Shown here one piece after another: positions 8,948 to 19,030 of a stretch of DNA of 64,000 bases (positions are counted from its first letter, which is position 1; every line of letters begins with the position of its first letter). Under the pieces are notes generated by a model. That model worked only from the letters and a program-made list of their open reading frames with translations, ran no database searches and had not been told where the DNA came from. The translations under genes and the position numbers were made by a program. Origin of the DNA: Mobilitalea sibirica (GTDB lineage Bacteria > Bacillota > Clostridia > Lachnospirales > Lachnospiraceae); NCBI RefSeq assembly GCF_015999265.1, contig NZ_JAEAGR010000003.1, positions 186,001 through 250,000 on the forward strand. Direction: 5' to 3'.

Positions 8948-9385
8948 ATGTATACGGAAAAGGTAATGGATCATTTTTCAAATCCCAGAAATGTGGGTGA
9001 AATAGAGAACGCCAGCGGAGTTGGTACGGTTGGTAATGCAAAATGTGGAGATATTATGAGGATGTATCTGGATATTGATGAAACCGGTGTGATACAGGAT
9101 GTTAAATTTAAGACCTTTGGCTGCGGTGCAGCAGTAGCTACCAGCAGTATGGCGACAGAGCTAGTTAAGGGTAAAACAGTTGAAGAAGCCTTAAAGATAA
9201 CGAATAAATCCGTTATGGAGGCTCTGGATGGTCTTCCACCGGTAAAAGTTCACTGCTCCTTATTAGCTGAGGAAGCAATCCATGCTGCCTTATGGGATTA
9301 TGCAGAGAAAAACAATATTAAGATTGAAGGGTTGGAAAAGCCTAAGTCAGATATCCATGAAGAGGAAGAAACCATAGAATATTAA
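8948..9385 (+). CDS. iscU: Iron-sulfur cluster scaffold IscU/NifU N-domain
   Basis: Scaffold on which [2Fe-2S] clusters are assembled from IscS-derived sulfur. ATG 8948 is chosen because TGGAGG touches ATG 8942. The 145 residues retain the three ligand Cys and the Asp: Cys33/Asp35 (NAKCGD), Cys59 (TFGCGAAVATSS) and Cys103 (VKVHCSLLAEEA). It is a stand-alone NifU-like scaffold with an acidic C-terminal tail, the form commonly found next to iscS and mnmA in clostridia. Confidence 0.94.
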   Translation: MYTEKVMDHFSNPRNVGEIENASGVGTVGNAKCGDIMRMYLDIDETGVIQDVKFKTFGCGAAVATSSMATELVKGKTVEEALKITNKSVMEALDGLPPVKVHCSLLAEEAIHAALWDYAEKNNIKIEGLEKPKSDIHEEEETIEY

Positions 9386-9431
9386 AGAGCTTTTAAGTTG
9401 GACAAAGTAAAAGCCATACATGGAGGTTGTA

Positions 9432-10598
9432 ATGGAAAAAGTGGTAGTAGGAATGTCAGGAGGAGTTGATTCCTCTGTGGCAGCATACCTATTAAAAGAA
9501 CAGGGATATGATGTCATAGGCGTTACTATGCAGATTTGGCAGGATGAAGATATCTGTTCCATGGAGGAAAATGGTGGTTGCTGTGGTCTCAGTGCGGTGG
9601 AAGATGCGAGAAGGGTAGCATCTGCACTTAATATTCCTTACTACGTCATGAACTTCAAACAAGAATTTAAGGAAAATGTTATAGACTATTTTGTAGCGGA
9701 ATATCTACAGGCAAGGACACCAAATCCGTGTATCGCATGTAATCGATATGTAAAATGGGAATCTCTTTTAAAAAGATCAATGGATATCGGAGCTTCCTAT
9801 ATTGCAACCGGACATTATGCCAGTATAGAAAAATTAAACAACGGAAGGTATGCGATAAAAAAGTCGGTTACCAGAGCGAAGGATCAGACCTATGCCTTAT
9901 ATAATCTGACGCAATTTCAATTGGAACATACCCTGATGCCCGTTGGTGCCTATGCCAAAGATGAGATCAGGGCCATGGCAAATCAGCTACAGCTTCCGGT
10001 TGCCAATAAACCGGATAGTCAGGAAATCTGTTTTGTATCAGACAATAATTATGCCGGGTTTATCTCCGATTATTTAAATAAAGAAGATGATAGCTTAGCA
10101 GGAAGCGTGAAAACGAAGAATGCAAAAAATATAATGAATACCACCAGTTTAATTAAAAATCAATATAATGGTTTAACCCCCGGTAACTTTATTAATACTG
10201 CCGGAGAGGTAATCGGACAACATAGAGGATTAATCCATTATACGATTGGACAGCGTAAAGGGTTAAATCTAGCAATGGGACAACCGGTATTTGTCCTAGA
10301 GCTTCGCCCGGAGACCAATGAAGTGGTTATCGGTAATTCCAATGAGGTTTTTACAGACCGATTGTATGCCAATCGATTAAATTTTATGGCGATTGAAGAT
10401 ATCGTGGATGAGATTACAGTAGAAGCTAAGATACGCTATAGTCATAAGGGAGCCCGTTGTAGGGTCAAAAGAACGGCTGAAGATGAAGTGTTATGTATCT
10501 TTGAAGAACCCCAGAGGGCTATAACCCCAGGACAAGCAGTAGTTTTTTACCAGGATGATTATGTTGTCGGAGGCGGCACCATAATGAGTAAACGGTAG
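9432..10598 (+). CDS. mnmA: tRNA-specific 2-thiouridylase MnmA
   Basis: Thiolates U34 of Lys, Glu and Gln tRNAs using IscS sulfur and ATP. ATG 9432 is chosen because GGAGG at 9422-9426 is well spaced for it and would lie inside a 9420 start. The 388 residues carry the PP-loop SGGVDSS (9-15) and both catalytic cysteines, Cys100 (TPNPCIACN) and Cys200 (SQEICFVSD). Its place directly after iscU fits a sulfur-relay operon. Confidence 0.96.
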   Translation: MEKVVVGMSGGVDSSVAAYLLKEQGYDVIGVTMQIWQDEDICSMEENGGCCGLSAVEDARRVASALNIPYYVMNFKQEFKENVIDYFVAEYLQARTPNPCIACNRYVKWESLLKRSMDIGASYIATGHYASIEKLNNGRYAIKKSVTRAKDQTYALYNLTQFQLEHTLMPVGAYAKDEIRAMANQLQLPVANKPDSQEICFVSDNNYAGFISDYLNKEDDSLAGSVKTKNAKNIMNTTSLIKNQYNGLTPGNFINTAGEVIGQHRGLIHYTIGQRKGLNLAMGQPVFVLELRPETNEVVIGNSNEVFTDRLYANRLNFMAIEDIVDEITVEAKIRYSHKGARCRVKRTAEDEVLCIFEEPQRAITPGQAVVFYQDDYVVGGGTIMSKR

Positions 10599-10599
10599 A

Positions 10600-10805
10600 A
10601 AAGAGCGATAAAAGAACGATAAAAAAACTATAAAAGAATATGTTAGAACTATATAGAACCTAAAAGAGTGTATAAATGAACTAGAACTATAAGAACCAAA
10701 TCATGAAAGTACAACTATAAAAGAACTAAGATAATAGAACTATACTAGAAATATAAAAGAAAGAGCTATCAAGAACTACAAAAGAACTATATGAAATAAG
10801 AATGA
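10600..10805 (+). repeat. Degenerate tandem repeat, AAAAGAACTATA-like units
   Basis: About 200 bases after mnmA made of imperfect units around AAAAGAACTATA / AGAACTATAAAAGAAC, strongly purine-rich on the plus strand. No reading frame or ribosome site is supported. Replication slippage is the likely origin. Confidence 0.6.
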
Positions 10806-10810
10806 ACAAT

Positions 10811-10838
10811 GATAAGAGAAACTGTTATTTCTCTTATC
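10811..10838 (+). terminator. Hairpin after mnmA
   Basis: Perfect 11-bp stem GATAAGAGAAA / TTTCTCTTATC with a 6-base loop. There is no U-run directly behind it, so it may be a weak or two-way terminator, or an mRNA 3' stabiliser. Confidence 0.5.
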
Positions 10839-10846
10839 TAATAACG

Positions 10847-11079
10847 AATGAAGAAAGGGCTATTTCATATTATATTCGTATCTGAAAAAGACGGGACATA
10901 GGATTTCCCTAAATACACTATTTGGTGAACAACTTTTATGAATTGTTTGACTGTTACGTACATTCAAGTACGTAAACCAGGCAGACAATTCATAAAAGTT
11001 GTACTCCAACGAGTGTGTGTGGGAAACCTATGTCCCTTCTTGTTAACATAGATTAAATAGAAATAGCCTTTTCTTCATC
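10847..11079 (+). repeat. Long covarying palindromic element, copy 2
   Basis: A 233-bp quasi-palindrome between convergent mnmA and the PHP gene. Outermost arms: AATGAAGAAAGGGCTATTTC (10847-10866) with its partner at 11060-11079. A loose internal loop follows, then GGGACATAGG / CCTATGTCCC. The conserved strands are at 10905-10927 (TTCCCTAAATACACTATTTG...) and 11004-11025 (CTCCAACGAGTGTGTGTGG...). The inner stem pairs CAACTTTTATGAATTGT with ACAATTCATAAAAGTTG. The apex is GTTACGTAC ... GTACGTAA. Stem sequences share nothing with copies 1, 3 or 4, yet the arms match. Confidence 0.8.
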
Positions 11080-11110
11080 CGTGTTTCCGTTATACTAATC
11101 ATCAGTTCTT

Positions 11111-11926
11111 TTATAGTTTTTCGAATATCGGTTTACCATCCTTAAAAGTGGTATAGTATTTGAAACCGATGGACTTTAATAATTCAGCTGTTTTTAGAAA
11201 ATCGTAACCCAGATGCTCCGGTCTATGGGCGTCGGAGCCTATGGTTATAATTTCACCACCAAGTTCTTTGTAACGGACTAAAACCTCGGTCTTGGGATGT
11301 GGATGCCCAAGGCCGTATTTGTATCCCGCTGTATTTACTTCAATCCCTTTTTCGTGTAACAAGATGGTTTTAAGGACTTCATCCAAAATATCCGCATATT
11401 TTTCATAAGGATAGGTAAGATATTTCTTTTTCGTACTGGGAGCATAGCGGACAATATAATCAATATGGCCATATATATGGAAGCCTTGATATTGGTTACA
11501 ATTATCGATAATTGATTGAAAATACTCTGTGATACCTTCCTCCTCCGTTTTATTTATCCAGAATTGTGGATAAAACGGATCAAAATGATCCACTACGTGG
11601 GAAGAACCAATAATAAAATCGAATGGATATCTATCAGTAAGAGCAGTCATACGGTCTGTTATGTGTGGCTGTAATCCCAATTCGATACCGGTTAAGATCT
11701 CGATTTTAGATTGATACTTTTGCTTCATTAAGGATAATTTATCCATATAAGCCTCGATATCAAATTCAAAATTTAAATTACTTACCGGCGGATAATCGTA
11801 ATCCATATGGTCCGTAAAACAAAGCTTTTTCATACCCATAGAAATTGCTTGTTCAATCATTGTCTCCATAGGCGCATTGCAATCACTGGAGAAGTCGGAA
11901 TGTACATGATAATCGGCTAAAATCAT
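11111..11926 (-). CDS. PHP-family histidinol-phosphatase (HisK/HisJ type)
   Basis: A metal-dependent phosphatase of the PHP superfamily, probably dephosphorylating L-histidinol phosphate. 271 residues with metal-ligand motifs ADYHVHSDFSSD near the N-terminus, FTDHMD, EITLGIELG-like (TGIELGLQ), SSHVVDH, HIDYIVRY and a C-terminal GSDAHRPEHLG. Length and motif order match clostridial HisJ/HisK. No other his gene is in the window, so the substrate rests on family membership. It reads toward mnmA across palindrome copy 2. Confidence 0.85.
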   Translation of the reverse strand: MILADYHVHSDFSSDCNAPMETMIEQAISMGMKKLCFTDHMDYDYPPVSNLNFEFDIEAYMDKLSLMKQKYQSKIEILTGIELGLQPHITDRMTALTDRYPFDFIIGSSHVVDHFDPFYPQFWINKTEEEGITEYFQSIIDNCNQYQGFHIYGHIDYIVRYAPSTKKKYLTYPYEKYADILDEVLKTILLHEKGIEVNTAGYKYGLGHPHPKTEVLVRYKELGGEIITIGSDAHRPEHLGYDFLKTAELLKSIGFKYYTTFKDGKPIFEKL

Positions 11927-11989
11927 AAATAATCCCCTTTTTATTCATAGGTTGATTGTTATCTGTTTATTTATATATTAATTCCCTAT

Positions 11990-13762
11990 TTATTCTATCT
12001 GGGTGATACCGGTAATGTCTGTATCGGATATCATTGAGTAATTAGTATAATATACGACAAATCCCGGTTTGCCTCCACCGGGCTTCTTTATATTCTTCTT
12101 TAAGGTATAGTCAATTTCTACTTTGTCAGCATCTCTTGCCCCGGAATAATACGCTGCCAGTTTGGCTGCCTCCTCGAAGGTACGATCAGGCAGTTCATCT
12201 CCTCCGGCCTTTACAATAACATGGGAACCGGGTAATTTCTTCGCATGGAACCACCAATCGCCGCCATCGGCAAACTGGAAAGTAAGTTCATCATTTTGAA
12301 AATTATTCTTTCCGACATACATATGATAGCCGTCGGAGGAGATATAATGAAACGGCTGGCTTTTACTTCCAGTTTTCTTTTGATTGTTCTTTTTATCCGG
12401 TTTGTGGGATCTGTTAGAATACTTACGCTTGATATAACCATAGTCCATCAATTCCTGTTTCAACTGCGTTAAGTCATGCTCCTCGGTTGCGATATCAAGA
12501 GATGTTTTAATGGATTCTAGATGGGACAATTCATCCGCCGTTTCCTTTATCAGGGTGGTCAAAGCATCATAAGTACGTTTAAGCTTGTTATACTTCTCAA
12601 AGTAATGCTTGGCATTCTCCATGGGCGTTATGGTAGGATCGAGGGGAATGGTTATCTCTTCGTTGGTATAATAATTAACGGTTTTTAATTCTTTCGCTCC
12701 CGGTTGCAGCTCATAACCATAGGTGGTAATCAGTTCACCGTATACCTTGAACTTATCCCGCTTATCCGTATCCTTTAACTGTTTTAACTGTAAATCGTAT
12801 TTTTTAGCAGCACGATCTATGGCATTGGCTACTATTTTTCGAAGATCAGCCGATTTTTGACGAATCCTGGCCACCGAACTTTTCGAGGCATAATATGTCT
12901 CCAACATGGCGGATACGGAGTCAAATCTCTGAATCTCATGTCCATCATAACAGGTTAACATCACACTGGAGAATTCAACGGGACTTCCATCCAGCGATAT
13001 GATATTTGGCACAAAAGCATGAGTTTTTACTTCCTCCATTAACCGTTCCAGATTGCGATATAAATGAATGGCAGTAGCTTCGTTTAGGGTATTCATCGAA
13101 TCTTCTGAATCTAAAGAAGCCCTATGACAGATTTCGTTGGCTATTAGAGGGCTGATGCCGGTCAAAGAAGTATATAACGCTTTCCCGATTGGTTGGGGTT
13201 TACTTACTATGGTTGATTGAAACGCATCAAAATCAATTGTTAAAGGATCTGCTTTTTGTGTTGTTTCCGGTATAAAATACTCTCTGCCGGGCAGTACCTC
13301 ACGGACGGAGCTTATGAATTGATTCACTCTTTTTATGCTGTCAATGATAGTCATATCTTCATTACAAAAAATGATATTACTATGCTTTCCCATCAACTCT
13401 ATGATTAAAAATTTTACCTTTACATCTCCCAGTTCGTCCAAATGCTCCAACTTAATATTAACAATACGCTCCAAGCCGGGTTGTGATATATCCAGTATTC
13501 TTGCATTGTTTAGATGCTTGCGAAGCAGCATGCAAAAATTTGGCGCAGTCAGGGGACTGGGCTTGGTGTTCTGTGTCAGATAAATTAAGGGTAGACCGGC
13601 TCCGGCAGATAAGAGTAGCTTATATTGCTCTCTGGCCTGAGCTTTTATAGTAAGAATTAGTTCATCCTTTTCCGGTTGGGCTATTTTATTAATTCTGCCG
13701 CCAAGCAAGGCGTCTTGCAGTTCCTTTACAACATTAGCTATTACGATACCATCTAAAGCCAT
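11990..13762 (-). CDS. rqcH: RqcH (NFACT / Rqc2 homologue)
   Basis: A ribosome-associated quality-control factor that binds stalled 50S-peptidyl-tRNA complexes and recruits tRNA-Ala for C-terminal tailing; often annotated as a fibronectin-binding protein. 590 residues in the family order: NFACT-N (MALDGIVIANVVKELQDALLGGRINKI), helix-hairpin-helix, a long coiled coil (about 290-440) and NFACT-R (DWWFHAKKLPGSHVIVK, about 500-520). A basic linker rich in Lys/Asn precedes NFACT-R. The minus-strand start has AAGGAG 6 bases upstream. It lies 63 bp ahead of the PHP gene, so the two may be co-transcribed. Confidence 0.93.
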   Translation of the reverse strand: MALDGIVIANVVKELQDALLGGRINKIAQPEKDELILTIKAQAREQYKLLLSAGAGLPLIYLTQNTKPSPLTAPNFCMLLRKHLNNARILDISQPGLERIVNIKLEHLDELGDVKVKFLIIELMGKHSNIIFCNEDMTIIDSIKRVNQFISSVREVLPGREYFIPETTQKADPLTIDFDAFQSTIVSKPQPIGKALYTSLTGISPLIANEICHRASLDSEDSMNTLNEATAIHLYRNLERLMEEVKTHAFVPNIISLDGSPVEFSSVMLTCYDGHEIQRFDSVSAMLETYYASKSSVARIRQKSADLRKIVANAIDRAAKKYDLQLKQLKDTDKRDKFKVYGELITTYGYELQPGAKELKTVNYYTNEEITIPLDPTITPMENAKHYFEKYNKLKRTYDALTTLIKETADELSHLESIKTSLDIATEEHDLTQLKQELMDYGYIKRKYSNRSHKPDKKNNQKKTGSKSQPFHYISSDGYHMYVGKNNFQNDELTFQFADGGDWWFHAKKLPGSHVIVKAGGDELPDRTFEEAAKLAAYYSGARDADKVEIDYTLKKNIKKPGGGKPGFVVYYTNYSMISDTDITGITQIE

Positions 13763-13885
13763 AACGTTCTCCTTTATTATAATGGTTAAGAAGCTTAACC
13801 TGAGATTAATTTAATATAGTATTCATATGAAAACCGATGCATTCTATTGTATAAGAGCAATAGCGAGTAATGTATGATACACTAC

Positions 13886-13965
13886 TTAAGAATAATACCT
13901 GTAAACAGGCAGTACGAGTATATTTGAAGTTACAATCTCTATACTTGTGTATTAATTATTCTTAA
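13886..13965. other. Unidentified branched palindrome in rqcH-gdhA spacer
   Basis: A closing stem TTAAGAATAA / TTATTCTTAA encloses two smaller hairpins, CCTGtaaaCAGG and ACGAGTATA / TATACTTGT, giving a predicted three-way junction of 80 bases. The coding strand, if transcribed, is not evident. Confidence 0.4.
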
Positions 13966-14119
13966 TAATACGGTTGGTTTATGCATGAATTATATCATAC
14001 TCATTTTGAAAAGAATACCACTTTTCCAGGGAAGATGCAAATTTAAGGTTTCTTCTTCATAGGAAATCCAATCTGGTAATGAAGGTGATAAATAGAAAAT
14101 GATATTTGTAGGAAATATC

Positions 14120-14203
14120 ATGAAAAAATTGAATAAGAAAGCAGAAATGGAGCAATATAATAAAAAGTTGAATTTATATTATAAGCCCAGGAATAAAAAG
14201 TAA
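14120..14203 (+). CDS. Possible 27-residue basic peptide
   Basis: An ATG 6 bases after AGGAAA opens a 27-codon frame rich in Lys, Asn and Tyr (starts MKKLNKKAEMEQ, ends PRNKK) in the spacer upstream of gdhA. Ribosome-site spacing is good, but there is no recognised family. It could be a genuine small protein or chance in AT-rich DNA. Confidence 0.3.
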   Translation: MKKLNKKAEMEQYNKKLNLYYKPRNKK

Positions 14204-14304
14204 AATAATTTGCGAATGCCCTTGATCATAAACGGTCAAAATGTTGATGCTGGGTAAATATTAAAATAAAATTTATATTTATGCAATAAATTTAATAAAA
14301 GGAC

Positions 14305-14333
14305 TTGCATTAAATGGAAAACCCAGATATAAT
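14305..14333 (+). promoter_or_regulatory. gdhA promoter
   Basis: TTGCAT at 14305-14310 and TATAAT at 14328-14333 with an exact 17-bp spacer. Transcription would begin near 14340, immediately before the leader hairpin. Confidence 0.75.
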
Positions 14334-14348
14334 GGAAAAAGGCAAATA

Positions 14349-14388
14349 CAAAGGCGCATTTGTTTTTTTTAATGCACCTTTTTTTTGT
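14349..14388 (+). terminator. Hairpin with U-run in gdhA leader, possible attenuator
   Basis: AAAGGCGCATT pairs with AATGCACCTTT (one mismatch) around a T-rich loop, followed by a run of T. It stands between the promoter and the gdhA ribosome site (AAAGGAG, 14404-), so it could terminate early or stabilise the 5' end. Confidence 0.5.
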
Positions 14389-14415
14389 AATCTAAATTTA
14401 ATCAAAGGAGATTAA

Positions 14416-15753
<1,338 letters not shown>

Positions 15754-15813
15754 AATAATATAATAGATGAAATAAGAGATATTTAATTAGTAAATAGTTT
15801 AATTGTCTCAATG

Positions 15814-15867
15814 AAAATGTATTCTTAGAGGGCCGAAGAAAGGTACTCTAAGGATACATTTTTTTAT
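15814..15867 (+). terminator. Rho-independent terminator of gdhA
   Basis: AAAATGTAT and TTAGAG pair with CTCTAA and ATACATTTT around a short loop, followed by a run of T. Confidence 0.85.
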
Positions 15868-15916
15868 TTAATAGGAAAGTTCTCCGAACTTACCTATTAA
15901 ATAAAAATCACTCCAT

Positions 15917-16002
15917 GAAGGATGCACACTTCGCGGTTAAGAATATGTTGCTTCGCAACCCGCTCAGGCGCAGAGAATGTGCCTAGGCACATTCTTTGTT
16001 CT
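15917..16002 (+). repeat. Dispersed repeat family B, copy 1
   Basis: Alignable with 63418-63504 over about 85 bases: shared blocks GGATGC, CTT..CG, TAAG-AT, CC-GCTCA, CGC-GAG and CTTTG-TC in the same order. It contains the perfect 22-base palindrome at 15974-15995 (AGAATGTGCCTAGGCACATT...) and the hairpin GTTGCTTCGCAAC. Just upstream is the hairpin AATAGG...CCTATT (15871-15899). No reading frame is supported. Confidence 0.55.
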
Positions 16003-16095
16003 ACTATAAGCTTAAAAACACTAATATCTATTCTACATAAATTCTACACAATATGATGTTAAGCTTAGAATGAATTATGTAGAAGGAGGAAGGCT

Positions 16096-17973
16096 ATGTC
16101 TGCAGATGTTGTTACAAAAACAATTATAATTGATGGCATGACTTGTGTGAGTTGTGAAAATAGGATAGAGCAAATGCTATCAGATACAGTTGGGATTGAG
16201 CAAGCGAAAGTAAGCTATAGCAATGGCACGGCACGTATTACATTCTACCCGGATATTCTTAATTTAGATCAAATCAAGGGAAAAATTGAAGAGTTGGATT
16301 ATCAGGTCAGAAAATTAAATGTACAGGATCCGGCGAAAAAGAGTAACATGAGCATTACTACTTTTTTAGGTGTAGCAGTGATTCTATATGCCCTATATCT
16401 TATAGTAGACCGTTTTGTTGGATTTGATTTTTTTAACGCATTTCCAATTGCGCGGGAGGGCATGGGTTATGGCATGCTATTTATCATAGGATTATTAACT
16501 TCGTTCCATTGTGTAGCCATGTGTGGAGGGATCTGTCTTTCTCAATGTGTACCAAGGAAGGAAATCGAAGGAGAGAAAGAAAACAAACTCTCTGCCTTAA
16601 GACCCAGCTTATTATATAATCTCGGACGGGTCATTTCCTATACGGTAATCGGTGGTCTTGTGGGAGCGCTGGGTTCTGTAGTAAGCTTTACCGGAAGTTT
16701 TAAGGGGATTGTACAAATAATAGCCGGTGTTTTTATGATTATTATGGGATTGAATATGCTTAACCTGTTCCCATGGCTAAGAAAATTAAACCCAAGGATA
16801 CCAAAGGTTTTTGCTAAAAAGATTCATAGTAATAAAAGAAATAACAGTCCGCTCTATGTAGGGCTCTTAAACGGATTAATGCCTTGTGGGCCCTTGCAAG
16901 CGATGCAGCTCTTTGCTCTTTCCACCGGCAGTCCTGTAAGAGGAGCCTTAAGTATGTTTTTATTCAGCATAGGTACGGTGCCTCTTATGCTCGCATTTGG
17001 AGCTCTTAGTTCTTTCTTAAGTAAAAAATTTACGAACAAGATGATGATGGCCGGCGCTGTAATGGTTGTAATACTGGGTGTTGTTATGTTTAATAACGGA
17101 TATAATCTTTCCGGATTTACAGTTCCAACTGCTATCGGAGGTACCAGAAGCAGTACAGCAGCTGTTATAGAAGATGGAGTCCAGACGGTAAGGACGAAGC
17201 TTTCCTCAGGAAGGTACGAACCGATTACAGTACAAAAAGGGATACCGGTAAGATGGATTATTGAAGCTGAGGATGGAACCATAAACGGCTGTAATAATAG
17301 TATCTATATACCGAAGTATGACATGTCCTATGATTTCGTTCCCGGTGAGAACGTTATTGAATTTATTCCTGATGAAAGCGGTGTTGTTCCTTTCACTTGC
17401 TGGATGGGAATGATACGAAGTAGAATTACTGTGGTTGAGGATCTTAGTAATACAGATGTCGATACAGATCAAACAGCATATATAGAGGATACTGATTCTG
17501 AAATAGGCTATCCTTTTGAAGAAAACGGTCTTGATGAAGTTGACCAATTTGCTAATTATACAATACCTACGGATGAAATTGCGATAGCTGAAATATTAGA
17601 TGGGATACAATATGCCACAATTAATCTTAATGGGAGTCGGATATCTCCGGCAGTCATAGTGGTTCAAAAGGATGTAGAGACTACGTGGACAATCAATGCA
17701 ACGAATATTAATGAGAGCAGTGAAGCACTGATATTCCCCTATTATTATACTAGTCTTCCCCTAGAGGAAGGTGAAAACCCGGTATATTTTATTCCTGATA
17801 TAGATTTTGATTTCTCTGCTGTCGATTATAGCTTTTTCGGTTATGTTAAAGTAGTAGAAGATATTAATAATATTGACATAGATGTAATAAAAAATGAAAT
17901 CAATTTTTATATACCTACAATTCAGGAATTTGATGGTGGGCCATTTATAGGTGAGGGACCATCTTGTCATTAA
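16096..17973 (+). CDS. HMA-SafE-cupredoxin fusion, copper-handling membrane protein
   Basis: A 625-residue multidomain protein. Residues about 8-75 are an HMA metal-binding domain with GMTCVSC. About 120-350 is a six-helix TauE/SafE-like (UreH-2/DsbD-related) membrane domain carrying SFHCVAMCGGIC and LNGLMPCGPLQAM. About 370-455 is a cupredoxin-like domain with GCNNSIYIP and FTCWMGMIR, possible Cys/Met copper ligands. A second similar beta domain (about 495-600) lacks Cys and Met. The C-terminus is GPSCH. It starts the copper island before DUF2318, copZ and copA. A role in moving copper or electrons to extracellular partners is inferred. Confidence 0.8.
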   Translation: MSADVVTKTIIIDGMTCVSCENRIEQMLSDTVGIEQAKVSYSNGTARITFYPDILNLDQIKGKIEELDYQVRKLNVQDPAKKSNMSITTFLGVAVILYALYLIVDRFVGFDFFNAFPIAREGMGYGMLFIIGLLTSFHCVAMCGGICLSQCVPRKEIEGEKENKLSALRPSLLYNLGRVISYTVIGGLVGALGSVVSFTGSFKGIVQIIAGVFMIIMGLNMLNLFPWLRKLNPRIPKVFAKKIHSNKRNNSPLYVGLLNGLMPCGPLQAMQLFALSTGSPVRGALSMFLFSIGTVPLMLAFGALSSFLSKKFTNKMMMAGAVMVVILGVVMFNNGYNLSGFTVPTAIGGTRSSTAAVIEDGVQTVRTKLSSGRYEPITVQKGIPVRWIIEAEDGTINGCNNSIYIPKYDMSYDFVPGENVIEFIPDESGVVPFTCWMGMIRSRITVVEDLSNTDVDTDQTAYIEDTDSEIGYPFEENGLDEVDQFANYTIPTDEIAIAEILDGIQYATINLNGSRISPAVIVVQKDVETTWTINATNINESSEALIFPYYYTSLPLEEGENPVYFIPDIDFDFSAVDYSFFGYVKVVEDINNIDIDVIKNEINFYIPTIQEFDGGPFIGEGPSCH

Positions 17974-18105
17974 AAGAAACCTTAGCTTTATAAAACCTTA
18001 AAGAGAAATGAAAACAAATCAAGATTAAGAAATTAAAAACAATATAAGAAAAATTAGATATCAAGATTAGAGTATAAAAAAATGAATGTTAAGGAGAGGC
18101 TTAAA

Positions 18106-18606
18106 ATGAAAAAAGGTTCTAAATTTAATTATAAAAATATACTGTTTGCATTTGGTGTAATTGCAGCGGTGGTAGTAATCGTTTATCTACAAAATAAACC
18201 GGAAGACTCCAATAACAATACGATTAAAGCAGAGACAGTAAAGGATAGCGATATTATAATACCTATTAGCAGTGTATCGGAAACGGCAACTTATTATCCT
18301 GCTGAGATTAATGGTACGCAATTAGAGGTAATCGCGGTAAAAGCGCCGGATGGAACCATAAGAACGGCATTTAATACCTGTCAGGTCTGCTATAGCTCTG
18401 GAAGAGGTTATTATATTCAAGAAGACGATGTTTTAGTATGTCAGAACTGCGGTAACCGATTTGCAATGGATGATGTTGAAGTAACAAGAGGCGGTTGTAA
18501 TCCGGTGCCAATTACAACGGATTACAAAACAGTTGATACAGATAATATTACGGTATCAAAGGATTTTCTGGAACAGGCGACTGTAATTTTTCAGAATTGG
18601 AAATAA
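18106..18606 (+). CDS. DUF2318 membrane-anchored Cys-rich protein
   Basis: 166 residues with one N-terminal transmembrane anchor (NILFAFGVIAAVVVIVYL) and an extracellular DUF2318 domain bearing TCQVCY, CQNCGNRF and GGCNPVPI, five cysteines likely binding a metal or cluster. ATG 18106 is chosen over 18082 because AGGAGAGG (18092-18099) is spaced for it. DUF2318 proteins are often next to iron or copper transport genes and have been proposed as metal or redox proteins; the exact role is not established. It follows the SafE fusion by 132 bp and probably shares its transcript. Confidence 0.8.
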   Translation: MKKGSKFNYKNILFAFGVIAAVVVIVYLQNKPEDSNNNTIKAETVKDSDIIIPISSVSETATYYPAEINGTQLEVIAVKAPDGTIRTAFNTCQVCYSSGRGYYIQEDDVLVCQNCGNRFAMDDVEVTRGGCNPVPITTDYKTVDTDNITVSKDFLEQATVIFQNWK

Positions 18607-18692
18607 AGTTAAGGATTAAGAAACGAATACTCTGTTTATTAAATTATTATAGTAGACATTTGTTTATATCTTATGGATAGAATATTTAATAT

Positions 18693-18707
18693 ATACTATA
18701 ATAGTAT
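18693..18707 (+). promoter_or_regulatory. Dyad overlapping a -10-like site before copZ
   Basis: ATACTATAATAGTAT is a perfect 15-base dyad containing TATAAT, 34 bases upstream of copZ. No clear -35 is visible, so an activator- or repressor-controlled promoter is possible. Confidence 0.4.
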
Positions 18708-18740
18708 TAGCAATACAAATAAGATATTGGAGGAATTTAT

Positions 18741-18947
18741 ATGGAAAATATTGTACTCAAAGTTAACGGTATGTCTTGTTCCCACTGTGAAAATGCAGTA
18801 AAAAAGGCAGTAGGAACCATGGATGGAGTAGATAAGGTTACAGTAAGCTTGGAGGATAAAGTGGTTGTTGTGGATTATGATAATTCAATCGTATCCTTAG
18901 ATAAGATCAAAGAAGAAATTGAAGATCAGGGATATGAGGTAGAATAG
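18741..18947 (+). CDS. copZ: Copper chaperone CopZ (HMA domain)
   Basis: A cytoplasmic Cu(I) chaperone of 68 residues, all one HMA domain, with ligand motif GMSCSHC at about 10-16 and the usual C-terminal EEIEDQGYEVE. CopZ passes Cu(I) to the metal-binding domains of CopA, which lies 2.4 kb downstream. TTGGAGG precedes the start. A hairpin follows the gene, so it is probably transcribed on its own. Confidence 0.93.
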   Translation: MENIVLKVNGMSCSHCENAVKKAVGTMDGVDKVTVSLEDKVVVVDYDNSIVSLDKIKEEIEDQGYEVE

Positions 18948-18980
18948 AAACGAAAAACAATCATTCTTGTGTTTGAAAGG

Positions 18981-19030
18981 TTTATCACTCAGCTATGCCG
19001 AGCATAAAGTATAGTATGAGTGATAAATCT
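18981..19030 (+). terminator. Hairpin terminator after copZ
   Basis: Perfect 11-bp stem TTTATCACTCA / TGAGTGATAAA (19017-19027), followed by a short T-rich stretch. Confidence 0.65.

Noticed and set aside
10847-11079. CRISPR array or insertion sequence
   Set aside because: There is one palindrome, not direct repeats with spacers, and no transposase or cas gene in the window.
11990-13762. Fibronectin-binding adhesin as the function of this gene
   Set aside because: The NFACT-N/coiled-coil/NFACT-R order identifies RqcH; the adhesin name is historical.
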